Shown piece by piece: positions 55,732 through 64,000 of a stretch of DNA of 64,000 bases. This DNA is from Roseobacter fucihabitans (GTDB lineage Bacteria > Pseudomonadota > Alphaproteobacteria > Rhodobacterales > Rhodobacteraceae). Every line of letters starts with the position of its first letter. Positions within the stretch are counted from its first letter, which is position 1. The stretch is taken from the NCBI RefSeq assembly GCF_014337925.2, contig NZ_CP143423.1, positions 1,022,501-1,086,500 of the forward strand, read 5' to 3'. The translations under genes and the position numbers were made by a program. The notes under the pieces are model-generated. The model searched no databases and was not told the origin of the DNA. It saw only the letters and a program-made list of their open reading frames with translations.

Positions 55732-56919
55732 TCAGGACATTAACGCAACGACCCCAGGTAGCTCCTTACCTTCCATCCATTCCAAGAACGCGCCGCCCGC
55801 GGTCGAGATATAGGTGAACCCATCCGCCGCATTTGCCTGGTTCAAAGCGGCGACCGTATCCCCGCCCCCGGCAACCGAAATCAGAGATCCCGCCTGTGTC
55901 AGGCGCGCGGCCTCCGCTGCGGCCGCATTGGTTCCTTGATCGAAGGGCGCGATTTCAAAAGCACCAAGCGGGCCGTTCCAGATCAGGGTTTTCAGATCGG
56001 CAAAACTGCCCAATACGATTTTTACGCTGAGCGGTCCGGCATCCAGCACCATTTGATCCGCCTCCAGAACCGTTTCGGGCCCGAGTGGGACGATCTCATG
56101 TGCGGCCCCCGTCTTGAAGTCCCGCGCGACCAGACCGTCGACGGGCAGAATAATACGGCACCCGGTCTCATCGGCGCGCGCCATGATGGATTTGGCGGTA
56201 TCCATGAAATCCGGTTCCTGGAGCGATGCCCCTAATTGCGCACCTTGCGCGGCCAGAAATGTATTGGCCATGCCGCCGCCGATCACCAGGACGTCAAGGC
56301 GCGCGACCAGATTTTCCAAAAGCGCGATTTTGCTGGAGACCTTGGCACCGCCAACGACGGCACCGACGGGGCGTTGCGGGTGAGAGAGCGCCTTTTCCAG
56401 CGCCGAGAGTTCGGCTTGCATCAAGCGCCCGGCACAGGACGGCAGCAGGTGCGCAACCCCTTCGGTTGAGGCATGGGCGCGGTGGGCGGCGGAAAACGCA
56501 TCGTTACAATAGATATCTCCGAGGCTTGCCAGAAAGCGTGACATAGTCGGATCATTTGCCTCCTCACCTGCGGCGAAGCGCGTGTTTTCCAGCAATACGA
56601 CGGAGCCGGCAGGCAGTGCTTTTAACGCCGCCGGATCAGGGCGCTCGACAAAAACGACCTCCTGTCCAAGCGCTTTTTCAAGGCTGGGCAGGGTCACACG
56701 CAGCGACATTTCGGGGATATATTTTCCCTTGGGGCGGCCAAAATGGGCCATGAGAACGGGCGTACCACCGCCGGAAAGGATATCCTTGATCGTTGGGACA
56801 ATTCGGTCGATCCGGGTGGTGTCGCTGACCACACCGGCCTCAACGGGGACATTAATATCCACGCGGACCAGGACACGTTTGCCCGAAAGATCCATGTCAT
56901 CCAGTGTTTTCCAACCCAT
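55732..56919 (-). CDS. pgk: Phosphoglycerate kinase
   Basis: This 395-residue glycolytic enzyme interconverts 1,3-bisphosphoglycerate and 3-phosphoglycerate. Visible sites include [47 protein letters not shown] and the nucleotide loop region [12 protein letters not shown] start at ATG 56,919, preceded by a GAAGGA site, because the family begins [11 protein letters not shown]; a frame reaching 57,006 would add 29 atypical residues. It is divergent from the cyclophilin genes. Confidence 0.95.
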   Translation of the reverse strand: MGWKTLDDMDLSGKRVLVRVDINVPVEAGVVSDTTRIDRIVPTIKDILSGGGTPVLMAHFGRPKGKYIPEMSLRVTLPSLEKALGQEVVFVERPDPAALKALPAGSVVLLENTRFAAGEEANDPTMSRFLASLGDIYCNDAFSAAHRAHASTEGVAHLLPSCAGRLMQAELSALEKALSHPQRPVGAVVGGAKVSSKIALLENLVARLDVLVIGGGMANTFLAAQGAQLGASLQEPDFMDTAKSIMARADETGCRIILPVDGLVARDFKTGAAHEIVPLGPETVLEADQMVLDAGPLSVKIVLGSFADLKTLIWNGPLGAFEIAPFDQGTNAAAAEAARLTQAGSLISVAGGGDTVAALNQANAADGFTYISTAGGAFLEWMEGKELPGVVALMS

Positions 56920-57046
56920 CTCTTGATCCTTCGCTGTATCCTGCGCCTGTGTTTTGCGCTTATCAGCCCAGAGGTCAATGGACTTGCTTGGCAATTGTGT
57001 CGCCACGCCTTAGGTAAACGTCAAACAGTTAACGAAGGAGCGCCCA

Positions 57047-57553
57047 ATGGCCGAAATCAAAGACCCCGAAAACACGATCCTGCTGGAATTGAACGGGGGC
57101 ACCGTTACGATTCAATTGCTGCCGGATGTCGCGCCCCAACATGTTGCACGGATGAAGGAGCTGACGCGTTCGGGACAATATGACAACGTTGCGTTTCACC
57201 GTGTCATTGATGGGTTCATGGCGCAAACGGGTGACGTGGAACACGGCGACATGGAAGATGATTTCAACCTGCGCATGGCGGGAACCGGCGGATCGGATTT
57301 GCCGAATGTTCCCGCTGAGTTTTCCAAGATCCCACATGCGCGTGGTTCGATCGGGGCGGCGCGGTCGCAAAACCCGGACTCCGCCAATAGCCAGTTTTTC
57401 ATCAATTTTAAGGATAATGATTTCCTGAACGGGCAATACACCGTGTACGGGCAGGTGATCGAGGGCATGGAGCACGTCGACGCCATCACCAAAGGTGAGC
57501 CGCCCGCAGAGCCGGACCGGATCATCTCGATGAAGGTGGCGGCTGATGTATAA
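57047..57553 (+). CDS. Cyclophilin-type peptidyl-prolyl isomerase, cytoplasmic
   Basis: This 168-residue protein without a signal peptide catalyses proline isomerization. It has the cyclophilin core VAFHRVIDGFMAQTGDVEHG, then GSIGAARSQNPDSANSQFFI and FLNGQYTVYGQVIEGMEHVD. A second, exported cyclophilin gene overlaps its last eight bases. The two are diverged duplicates, one for each compartment. Confidence 0.93.
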   Translation: MAEIKDPENTILLELNGGTVTIQLLPDVAPQHVARMKELTRSGQYDNVAFHRVIDGFMAQTGDVEHGDMEDDFNLRMAGTGGSDLPNVPAEFSKIPHARGSIGAARSQNPDSANSQFFINFKDNDFLNGQYTVYGQVIEGMEHVDAITKGEPPAEPDRIISMKVAADV

Positions 57554-58091
57554 AGCTGCTGTGGCATCTGTGATGCTGGCCGGACCCGCTTTGGCCAGCG
57601 GCATCGAAATCGAGGTGGCGGGGGAGGCCAATGGCACGATTGTCATCGATCTTCTCGAAGATGTGGCACCTGGACACGCCGCCCGCATCACGGCGCTTGC
57701 GACGGAAGGTGCTTATGACGGTGTTGTATTTCACCGCGTCATCGAAGGTTTCATGGCGCAAACCGGTGATGTACAGCATGGCAAGACCGGCGGGGATATG
57801 CGACGTGCGGGAACGGGCGGTTCTGATCAACCCGATCTGGCGGCTGAATTCTCGGATGTACCGTTTGATCGCGGCGTTGTCGGCATGGCACGTTCACAGA
57901 GCCCCGACAGCGCCAACAGCCAGTTTTTCATCATGTTTGACGAAGGCTACTTTTTGAACGGTCAATATACAGTTGTAGGCCGTGTGACGGAGGGGCTTGA
58001 GGTTCTGGATGCTATCAAGCTGGGAGCGGGACCAAATGGGGCCGTTATTGGCGCGCCCGACCGAATGGAAAGAGTGACCGCGACCGATTAA
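57546..58091 (+). CDS. Cyclophilin-type peptidyl-prolyl isomerase, exported
   Basis: This 181-residue protein begins with a short signal peptide (MYKAAVASVMLAGPALASG), so it acts in the periplasm. The core VVFHRVIEGFMAQTGDVQHG and SPDSANSQFFIMFDEGYFLN matches the gene upstream closely. The start ATG overlaps the upstream gene, and a strong terminator follows, defining a two-gene transcript. Confidence 0.92.
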   Translation: MYKAAVASVMLAGPALASGIEIEVAGEANGTIVIDLLEDVAPGHAARITALATEGAYDGVVFHRVIEGFMAQTGDVQHGKTGGDMRRAGTGGSDQPDLAAEFSDVPFDRGVVGMARSQSPDSANSQFFIMFDEGYFLNGQYTVVGRVTEGLEVLDAIKLGAGPNGAVIGAPDRMERVTATD

Positions 58092-58097
58092 ACAAAG

Positions 58098-58136
58098 GAC
58101 TAAGGGGCAATCATTAGAGCACCCTTAGTCTTTTTT
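58098..58136 (+). terminator. Rho-independent terminator after the cyclophilin pair
   Basis: GACTAAGGG (58,098-58,106) pairs with CCCTTAGTC (58,122-58,130) over a 15-nt loop, followed by six T. Confidence 0.85.
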
Positions 58137-58166
58137 CGCTTCGATGATCAAAATTAGCGTATCGCT

Positions 58167-58763
58167 TTAAGTCCTGCGGCGGCGCGCAAAAGCCAAGCCT
58201 GCAAGACCAGTCATCAGCAAGACCGCACCGGCTGGCAAAGGAATTGCGCTTACTTTTTCAGCTTTGATGTCCCAGACGGCACGCTCGTCCTTCGTGGACC
58301 TGAAATTCCCGTGGATTGGATCCAAATCAAATGAGACGAGACCCGTCAGGTTGCCCAGTTTCAGGACACCGTTCGTGCCAAGGTCAGTATAGACATTGTT
58401 CATTCCAAAACGACCGTCAAACTCAACCGGAACATTGTAATTCGCGAAGGCATCCCAACGAAACACCACGTTATATGTATCAGTGCCAAAATCCATCGCC
58501 CATTTGTCGGTAAATCGCGAACCAGAGAAATTTGCTCGATGTGCAACAAAGCCGAAGATGTGAGTGTTGCCGACGATTTCGAGCAGCGGATCTCCGCCCG
58601 TTTCGTCAAAGTCTCGCAATTGTGTCGCCGTTATGGGGCCATTTGAGCGCGCTTTGGCGCTTTCATCATAGACACCGGCGACATTTCCGATCGTTGTAGC
58701 GGCTGCAGGAAGTACCAAAGCAACCGTTATCCCCAAAGCGGGTAGAATTTTCATTAACAACAT
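58167..58763 (-). CDS. PEP-CTERM-like (VPLPA type) exported protein
   Basis: This 198-residue protein has a signal peptide (IPALGITVALVLPAAAT). Its C-terminal sorting tag is IPLPAGAVLLMTGLAGLAFA followed by an RRRRT basic end, the form recognised by exosortase-type enzymes in Rhodobacterales. The body is a beta-rich secreted domain of unknown role, with GNTHIFGFVAHRANFSG and VVFRWDAFANYNVPVEFDG. It stands alone; no exosortase gene is in the window. Confidence 0.82.
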   Translation of the reverse strand: MLLMKILPALGITVALVLPAAATTIGNVAGVYDESAKARSNGPITATQLRDFDETGGDPLLEIVGNTHIFGFVAHRANFSGSRFTDKWAMDFGTDTYNVVFRWDAFANYNVPVEFDGRFGMNNVYTDLGTNGVLKLGNLTGLVSFDLDPIHGNFRSTKDERAVWDIKAEKVSAIPLPAGAVLLMTGLAGLAFARRRRT

Positions 58764-58967
58764 AACTATTCCTCAACACACATCGCTCCAAATAAATACG
58801 TTACGCTAAGAATCATTGCAATAAACTTGAGCTAAAAACCTCATATCGCCGTCACATTCTACTCTGGGTAGCGCTCGTTCTCAAAAATGACCTCTGATTC
58901 AACAGAAGTTTACGTGCTGAGTGGCCAAATTGGCTAAGGTGATTCTCGAGATACAGACATCCGGCGC

Positions 58968-58991
58968 AAAAAAAACGCCGCATCCGCGGCG
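58968..58991 (-). terminator. Rho-independent terminator of the bactofilin/M23 operon
   Basis: On the minus strand a 6-bp stem (CGCCGC/GCGGCG) around a 4-nt loop is followed by eight T. It lies 27 bases after the bactofilin stop. Confidence 0.85.
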
Positions 58992-59017
58992 CTTTCTGAC
59001 AATTTGCGAAGGAATAA

Positions 59018-59518
59018 TTAGGACGCGGGGTTGGCCTTCGCTGCCGGCGCGGTCTTTGCGCCAGGGTTGAGCGGATCGTCTTGGCGTTGCACGGAGCCCT
59101 CAAAATGGGCACCCGATTCGATTGCAATCGTCTTGTGGATAATGTCCCCTTCAACGCGGGCAGTCGACGTCAGTCGAACTTTCAAGCCGCGTACGCGACC
59201 GACGATGCGACCATTAACCACCACATCATCCGCGACAACTTCACCCTTGATCGTGGCGGTTTCACCGATTGTCAAAAGATGCGCGCGGATGTCGCCCTCG
59301 ACCGTCCCTTCGACATTGATGTCCCCGGTGGTTTTCATGTTACCGGTCACGTGCAGGTCGGCTGACAGCACAGACGCTGGCGGCTTGGCCTTCGGAGGGC
59401 TCGCCTTATACTCGTTCGGAGCCGGTGACGCCGGCGCGGAAGAAGAGGGAGGCTTTGTCGCCGGGTTCGGTTCAGCCGGTTTCTGGCCTGGTTCGTTGAT
59501 TTTGCTCTTAGAAAACAT
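59018..59518 (-). CDS. Bactofilin (polymer-forming cytoskeletal protein)
   Basis: This 166-residue protein has a Pro/Ala-rich front (residues 1-50) and a central right-handed beta-helix of short repeats (GNMKTTGDINVEGTVEGDIR, GEVVADDVVVNGRIVGRVRG, VEGDIIHKTIAIESGAHFEG). Bactofilins polymerize without nucleotides at the membrane and organize cell-wall enzymes. Its start overlaps the end of the M23 peptidase gene, the classic bactofilin-peptidase pairing. Confidence 0.9.
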   Translation of the reverse strand: MFSKSKINEPGQKPAEPNPATKPPSSSAPASPAPNEYKASPPKAKPPASVLSADLHVTGNMKTTGDINVEGTVEGDIRAHLLTIGETATIKGEVVADDVVVNGRIVGRVRGLKVRLTSTARVEGDIIHKTIAIESGAHFEGSVQRQDDPLNPGAKTAPAAKANPAS

Positions 59519-60839
59519 CTTTTGCAGCCTTGATATAGATCATTGGGTTTACAGCTTTCCCACCGACACGCACCTCGTAGTGGAGATGCACGCCAGTCAC
59601 CCGTCCAGATGCTCCCATATCACCAATATGATCTCCACGCGAGACCCTTTGCCCAACTTTAACGCGAATTTTTGAAAGATGTGCAAATCGGGTCTCAATT
59701 CCGAAATCATGTTTGATTTTTATGAGACGTCCGTAGCCGGATTGCCAACCGGCGTGGATGACGGTTCCATCCGCCGTGGCAAAGAGATCCGTGCCCGCGG
59801 GAGCGGCAAAATCGACCCCACGGTGCATCCGGCGACCGCCAGTTTTGGGGTCGCGGCGAAAGCCGAAGTCGCTGGTAAAGCGAAAGGCCGACTTCACGGG
59901 AAGCGCGAAGGGTGCCCGCTCCGCAGCGATACGGTAGAGATTAAGCGTATCCATCTGTTCCAGCAGCCGGTTGGCGCGTGTGAAATCCGCAGATAACTCT
60001 TCTCCACGGCTCGAAAAAGACAATGGTGTCAGCGGTCCGCCCTGACCGGAATACCCACGCCGGACCTGGTCCAGAATACGTTGGGGGGGCATGCCTGCGG
60101 CTTTGAACATCTTGTCCAGGGGCGCGACTGAAACCGTCAGCGCCTCTTCAAGCTGGCGGAAAATCTGATCGTTGTTTTCCTGCATCAGCGCGATTTCGAG
60201 TTTCAAGTCATCCGCACGATCCATTGCGGCCCGGGCATCCGCGACAACCGCATCACGTTCTTCGGCGGTGCGTGCCAGCGCCTCCGCGAGAAAATCGACC
60301 GGAGCGAGCGTTTCTTGGGTCTCAGCAAGGCCGCGCGCCGCTTCATCACCGCTTTCTGCCTGTAGCAGGGCGAGGTGCTGTCGCGCCGCTTCGCGGTCTT
60401 TCATGGTGCTGCGTAGGGTTGTCTGCATGACTTCAATGCCGGTCTCAAGCTCGTGACGGCGGGTTTCTGATTCCAGTAATTCCGACTGCATCGCCGAAAT
60501 CTGGTCAAGGGCCGCATTGAACCGCTCCTGTGCCGCGAGCGCCTCGGCGGCGCGCCCATCGCGTTGCGCGGAGAGGTCATTCAAGCGCGCCTGATAGGTT
60601 TGAACATCCCGCTTGGCCTGATCGCGAAAATTGCCGGACCCAATACTATCCATCAAGAGTACGGCCGTTGCGACAATCGTCCAGGCGACAAGTAACGACG
60701 CACCAGTCACGGCAATCAACTGGGTTTCCGGGCGCAGGCGAATAAATCTTGTATCGACGTCTGACTTCAAAAACACCCGGCGTTCAGGGAAATGCCGTTC
60801 CAGCATGCCATGAAATTTGATCGCCATCCGTGTCCGCAC
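59508..60839 (-). CDS. M23 family metallopeptidase, membrane-anchored
   Basis: This 443-residue protein has one membrane segment (about residues 40-62), a long periplasmic coiled coil (75-250) and a C-terminal LytM domain. Zinc ligands lie in GGRRMHRGVDFAAPAG and in GVHLHYEVRVGG. It should cut peptidoglycan cross-bridges and be positioned by the bactofilin encoded next to it. The ATG at 60,827 (MAIKFHGML) is a possible later start. Confidence 0.88.
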   Translation of the reverse strand: MRTRMAIKFHGMLERHFPERRVFLKSDVDTRFIRLRPETQLIAVTGASLLVAWTIVATAVLLMDSIGSGNFRDQAKRDVQTYQARLNDLSAQRDGRAAEALAAQERFNAALDQISAMQSELLESETRRHELETGIEVMQTTLRSTMKDREAARQHLALLQAESGDEAARGLAETQETLAPVDFLAEALARTAEERDAVVADARAAMDRADDLKLEIALMQENNDQIFRQLEEALTVSVAPLDKMFKAAGMPPQRILDQVRRGYSGQGGPLTPLSFSSRGEELSADFTRANRLLEQMDTLNLYRIAAERAPFALPVKSAFRFTSDFGFRRDPKTGGRRMHRGVDFAAPAGTDLFATADGTVIHAGWQSGYGRLIKIKHDFGIETRFAHLSKIRVKVGQRVSRGDHIGDMGASGRVTGVHLHYEVRVGGKAVNPMIYIKAAKDVF

Positions 60840-61771
60840 AAAGCCGCCTCATTGCCTGTTTCTTCAAAGTGTCCGTTTCTTATCATGACTAACACTTTGC
60901 AAATAAGTGCTTAATCTTCGGAACTTTTCTGAGCAAGCCTGTTTCATCACCGGTTTGCAACTTCGCGTTGAAATGTTGCAAATCGGCAAAAAACTGCCTG
61001 TTTGTGCGTAAAGCCGCCTGCTTTTAAAGGCCTGTGAGAGTGCTGCGACGTTTTGCCCAGAGGCAGAATTTGCGCAAAGGCAATGTCCAGAGATCGTTAA
61101 CCTGCGCGCGCAGCCGACAAGACGCAACGATACCCGATCGTATTAAACGCGGTGCCGCGCAAGGCGATCCGGATCGTCCAGATGCGCCGGGTCAGGGGCG
61201 TCGCGCTGGCCACGCACCGCACCTTAGCGCGCGATACACTTTCTGACATGCCAATGTGTCTTACGGCGACATTCAGCCAGAAATTTGTGATCAAAGAAAT
61301 GCAAACTCATGAAGGGCGGCCCCCAAATTGCGCCCCTACGCTTCTGGATCACCGAAATAGGCTGACCATTGGTTAAAAACCGATGCCGCCACGCTCTTCG
61401 ATGGCGGCAAATTTATTGGACCCAGCGCCCTGTCCAATCGCCTGCCATAGCCCAAAAGGCGATGATCCTCATGGAAAATTCGGTCAAACCGCGCCTGATG
61501 CTGAGTGAGGAGGGGGGCAATCAAGGGTGGTGACCTGCTCAGAAAGCCCTGCGCAACGAGCGAATTGCCGCAAAAGAGGGCGAAACTCTGCTTCACAGTT
61601 TCACGGCATCGGACCTATTCGGCCTGCGCGAGGCAATCAAACGGATGCGTCGGGGGCCGCAATTTGGTGGTTAAGTGAGCAGTCGCGGCTTTGATCTCTG
61701 CGATCATATCCGATCCAGGGGTCTTGGCGCATTTTCAGCGCCTGTGTCATGCTGAGACCCGCCTATCCGGG
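60840..61771. other. Intergenic 0.9 kb without a convincing gene
   Basis: Only short frames occur on either strand. One minus-strand frame around 61,336-61,596 and plus-strand pieces near 61,540-61,672 (RNERIAAKEGETLLHSFTAS, then DLFGLREAIKRMRRG) look faintly protein-like and may be remnants. No RNA gene or repeat family was seen. Confidence 0.4.
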
Positions 61772-61800
61772 GGGGCAGTGCGCCTGACACGCACTGCCCC
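61772..61800 (-). terminator. Hairpin downstream of the LLM oxidoreductase
   Basis: An 11-bp perfect stem (GGGGCAGTGCG/CGCACTGCCCC) encloses seven bases, eight bases after the stop of the minus-strand gene. There is no T-run. Confidence 0.65.
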
Positions 61801-61807
61801 TTTGTGG

Positions 61808-62998
61808 CTATTCTGCGGGTTCACTGGCCTTGTGGCTGCGTGTTTCCTTTTCGGCGGCATAGTTATCCTGCGCCGTTTCCACCGCCTTGGCGTGAATCTC
61901 TGCCAGTTCCGGGCGCATCTTCTGCGCACGCATGGCCGCATTCATCGTAGAGAGGTGATGGCCCTGGAAATGCGGGAAGACCTCGCGCGCGATCAACTCA
62001 TAACTGCGCCGGGTTGCGTCAAAATTGGCCCAGTTATGCGCCAGCATCAGATAGGCACCAAAGCCTCCGTTGCTCTGTTTCCACAGCCGGTCGATCTGGG
62101 CGCGGCACATCTCGGGCGTACCGATCGCACCAAAGCCGCTGTCGTTGATGAAATCGATCATCTCCTTGGCGTTCTGGCCGGGCATGGACATCTGCGGAAA
62201 GGCCGCGATTTCCTGGAAATAATTGAACCAATGCTCAATGCCATATTCAACATCGCGCCGTGCCTGCTCCATGGTTTCGGCGATATGGCACAGCCCGACA
62301 AGGCGCCATTTGGAACGGTCCGGCGTGTGGCCGTAATGTTTGGATTCCTCCTCGATCACATCCCAATGCAGCGCCAGCGCATCAAAGCCCGCAGCCGTGG
62401 TCGCGCCAATCGAAATCATGCCGGTGCCATATTTACCGGCTAATTTCGGCCCGGTCGGCGAGGCCACAGCGGCGGTGGCCAGATCAAAGTTCGAATAGGG
62501 CCGCAGGTGCAGGCGCGCGTCCTTGAGGGTCCAGCGGTCGTTTTCGAAATTCACCGGCTCCTCAGAGCGCAACAGCCGCGTGATCACATCAAGCCCATCC
62601 GCCAGCAACCCGCGCGTGTCCTTTTGCGACAGCCCGATCATGGCCGCATCCGTGGGCAGCGAGCCCGGCCCCAGCCCCAACATCACGCGGCCGCGCGTCA
62701 GATGATCAAGCTGCACGATCTTTTCGGCGACCCAGAGCGGGTTGTGATAGCTGACCGACACCACCCCGGTGCCCAGCTTGATGCGCCGCGTGCGAGGTGC
62801 GGAGGTCGCGATCATGATCTCCGGGCTGGCCGAAATTTCCGAGCCCGCAGAGTGGTGTTCGCCAAACCAAACCTCGTCATAATCGCACCGGTCCAGCCAT
62901 TCGACCAGTTCGAGGTCCTGTTCAAGTGCCAGTGTCGGATTGATGCCCGGTTTATGAAACGGGGCTAAAAATATGCCAAAACGCATACGGTCTGTCAT
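61808..62998 (-). CDS. LLM-class flavin-dependent oxidoreductase (limonene monooxygenase-like)
   Basis: This 396-residue luciferase-superfamily enzyme starts MTDRMRFGIFLAPFHKPG. It contains YDEVWFGEHHSAGSEISASP, LGTGVVSVSYHNPLWVAEKI and GRVMLGLGPGSLPTDAAMIG. ATG 62,998 is chosen because the barrel begins there; the much longer open frame to 63,715 lies antisense to the next gene. It probably oxygenates a hydrophobic or cyclic substrate with reduced flavin from a reductase encoded elsewhere. Substrate unknown. Confidence 0.87.
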   Translation of the reverse strand: MTDRMRFGIFLAPFHKPGINPTLALEQDLELVEWLDRCDYDEVWFGEHHSAGSEISASPEIMIATSAPRTRRIKLGTGVVSVSYHNPLWVAEKIVQLDHLTRGRVMLGLGPGSLPTDAAMIGLSQKDTRGLLADGLDVITRLLRSEEPVNFENDRWTLKDARLHLRPYSNFDLATAAVASPTGPKLAGKYGTGMISIGATTAAGFDALALHWDVIEEESKHYGHTPDRSKWRLVGLCHIAETMEQARRDVEYGIEHWFNYFQEIAAFPQMSMPGQNAKEMIDFINDSGFGAIGTPEMCRAQIDRLWKQSNGGFGAYLMLAHNWANFDATRRSYELIAREVFPHFQGHHLSTMNAAMRAQKMRPELAEIHAKAVETAQDNYAAEKETRSHKASEPAE

Positions 62999-63224
62999 CT
63001 GATAAATCCTCCCTTGGCCAAGGCACAGCGCGCTTGGCTTTGGCCAGCCTAACCCAAGCGTGTATTTCGACCAATTCAAATCTACGCGCAGGGGGCCGCC
63101 TCTCTGGGCGCACAGGAGAAAGGCGCGTTGCCGCTTGCGGCGCAGACGCGATGCGTGTTGACGGTATTGCCGCAATCGGTCATTCGAGCGCATAAGCCAG
63201 CCCGGATCGCCACGCGGAGACACC

Positions 63225-64000
63225 ATGCAGATCGACATCGCGACCGATACCCGTACCAATACCCTCGGGAGCCTGTGGATGGTCGGTGCGATGGCGGCCT
63301 TCGCGCTTGAAGATTCGCTGATCAAACTGGCGGCGCAAACCCTTGAAGTCGGACAGATACTGGTCCTCTTCGGTCTGGGGGGCGCACTTATCTTTGCGGG
63401 AATCGCGCGGATGCAACGGGATCGGCTGTGCACGGCGGATGCGATCTCTCCTGCGATGCGCCTGCGCGTGGGGTTCGAAATCACCGGGCGGTTGTTCTTT
63501 GCGCTGGCGATCACGCTGACGCCGCTGTCCTCGGCCACCGTTATTTTACAGGCCACGCCGCTGGTTGTGGTTGCCGGGGCGGCGATGGTTTTTGGCGAGA
63601 AAGTGGGCCCGCGCCGTTGGATCGCAATCGGTATCGGACTTTTGGGGGTCCTGGTGATTGTGCAGCCGGGCTCGGACAGCTTTTCCTTACTCTCGCTTCT
63701 GGCTGTGATCGCCATGTTTGGCTTTGCCGGGCGGGATCTGGCCAGTCGGGCGGCACCGCGCGCGCTGAGCGCGTCGGTTCTGGGGTTTTACGGGTTTTTG
63801 TCGGTCGTTATGGCGGGCGTTTTCTATACGCTATGGGCGGGGCAGACATTCGAGCCCCTGAGCGGCGGCGCGGCGCTCTATCTTATGGGCGCGACCTTTG
63901 CGGGGGTGCTCGCCTATACCAGCCTGATGAAAGCGATGCGGATGGGGCAGGTCTCAGCGGTAACGCCGTTTCGCTACACGCGACTGCTCTTCGGCATTGG
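63225..64000 (+). CDS. DMT-superfamily transporter, EamA type (3' partial)
   Basis: The open frame from ATG 63,225 runs off the window end after 258 codons. It has about eight hydrophobic segments and the EamA features GRLFFALAITLTPLSSATVI, LLGVLVIVQPGS and LAYTSLMKAMRMGQVSAVTP. It is divergent from the LLM oxidoreductase. Members export amino acids, nucleosides or metabolites; the substrate is unknown. Confidence 0.87.
   Translation, partial: MQIDIATDTRTNTLGSLWMVGAMAAFALEDSLIKLAAQTLEVGQILVLFGLGGALIFAGIARMQRDRLCTADAISPAMRLRVGFEITGRLFFALAITLTPLSSATVILQATPLVVVAGAAMVFGEKVGPRRWIAIGIGLLGVLVIVQPGSDSFSLLSLLAVIAMFGFAGRDLASRAAPRALSASVLGFYGFLSVVMAGVFYTLWAGQTFEPLSGGAALYLMGATFAGVLAYTSLMKAMRMGQVSAVTPFRYTRLLFGI

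Noticed and set aside
56920-57006. 29-residue extension of phosphoglycerate kinase
   Set aside because: The family starts at MGWKTLDD-like residues, and a good ribosome site precedes ATG 56,919.
62999-63715. N-terminal extension of the LLM oxidoreductase frame up to 63,715
   Set aside because: It lies antisense to the DMT transporter, and the enzyme's normal N-terminus begins at 62,998.

Overview
The window looks like a chromosomal segment of a marine alphaproteobacterium of the Rhodobacterales (Roseobacter group). This is inferred, without any database search, from several signs: GC-rich coding sequence, three pyruvate dehydrogenase genes with a lipoyl domain on E1-beta, a VPLPA/PEP-CTERM-like exported protein, TRAP and polyamine-type ABC importers, and boxes of the alphaproteobacterial LexA type (GTTC-N7-GTTC).

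Layout. (1) 1-15,979 is ordinary backbone: a PotDABC-like ABC importer, an acyl-CoA synthetase with a PanE-like reductase, a LolD/FtsX-type ABC exporter with an AttH/CrtC-like lipocalin protein, a decayed molybdenum hydroxylase large subunit (10,754-12,965), an acyl-CoA dehydrogenase, and cheB-cheD. (2) About 16,100-39,942 is a mosaic mobile island ending in a tRNA-Thr(UGU) gene. Its left part is wreckage: an hsdM methylase gene split by a resolvase tail and a Bro-N gene, and a relaxase/helicase fossil. Next come a serine-recombinase module, a mobC-relaxase-VirD4 mobilization module, a set of exported proteins, ardA with a long hairpin-rich leader, and a HExxH protein. Then follow a PHP-ABC ATPase (TrlF-like), a two-gene unit of a TauD-like oxygenase and a HEPN/zinc-ribbon protein, and a second serine-recombinase module whose stop codon lies inside the tRNA gene. 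(3) 40,160-47,687 is backbone: a Gfo/Idh oxidoreductase, a GntR regulator, an LLM monooxygenase, an aldo/keto reductase, a flavin reductase and a TRAP importer. Together these resemble a sulfolytic (sulfoquinovose-monooxygenase-like) pathway. (4) 47,806-50,981 is an insertion-sequence graveyard holding IS3 and IS256 remnants and an integrase tail. A 37-41 bp palindromic element occurs four times inside or next to these remnants. (5) 51,278-64,000 is backbone: pdhCBA, an FtsB-like protein, pgk, two cyclophilins, a PEP-CTERM protein, a bactofilin with an M23 peptidase, an LLM oxidoreductase and a DMT transporter cut by the window end.

The most interesting signals are these. Both serine recombinases are preceded by a small conserved partner gene and a perfect alphaproteobacterial LexA box, suggesting SOS-controlled recombination. 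The TauD-like oxygenase plus HEPN protein pair, beside a TrlF-like ATPase, is a candidate undescribed defence unit. The four-copy palindromic miniature element shows compensatory changes in its hairpin and clean, partly in-frame insertion points.
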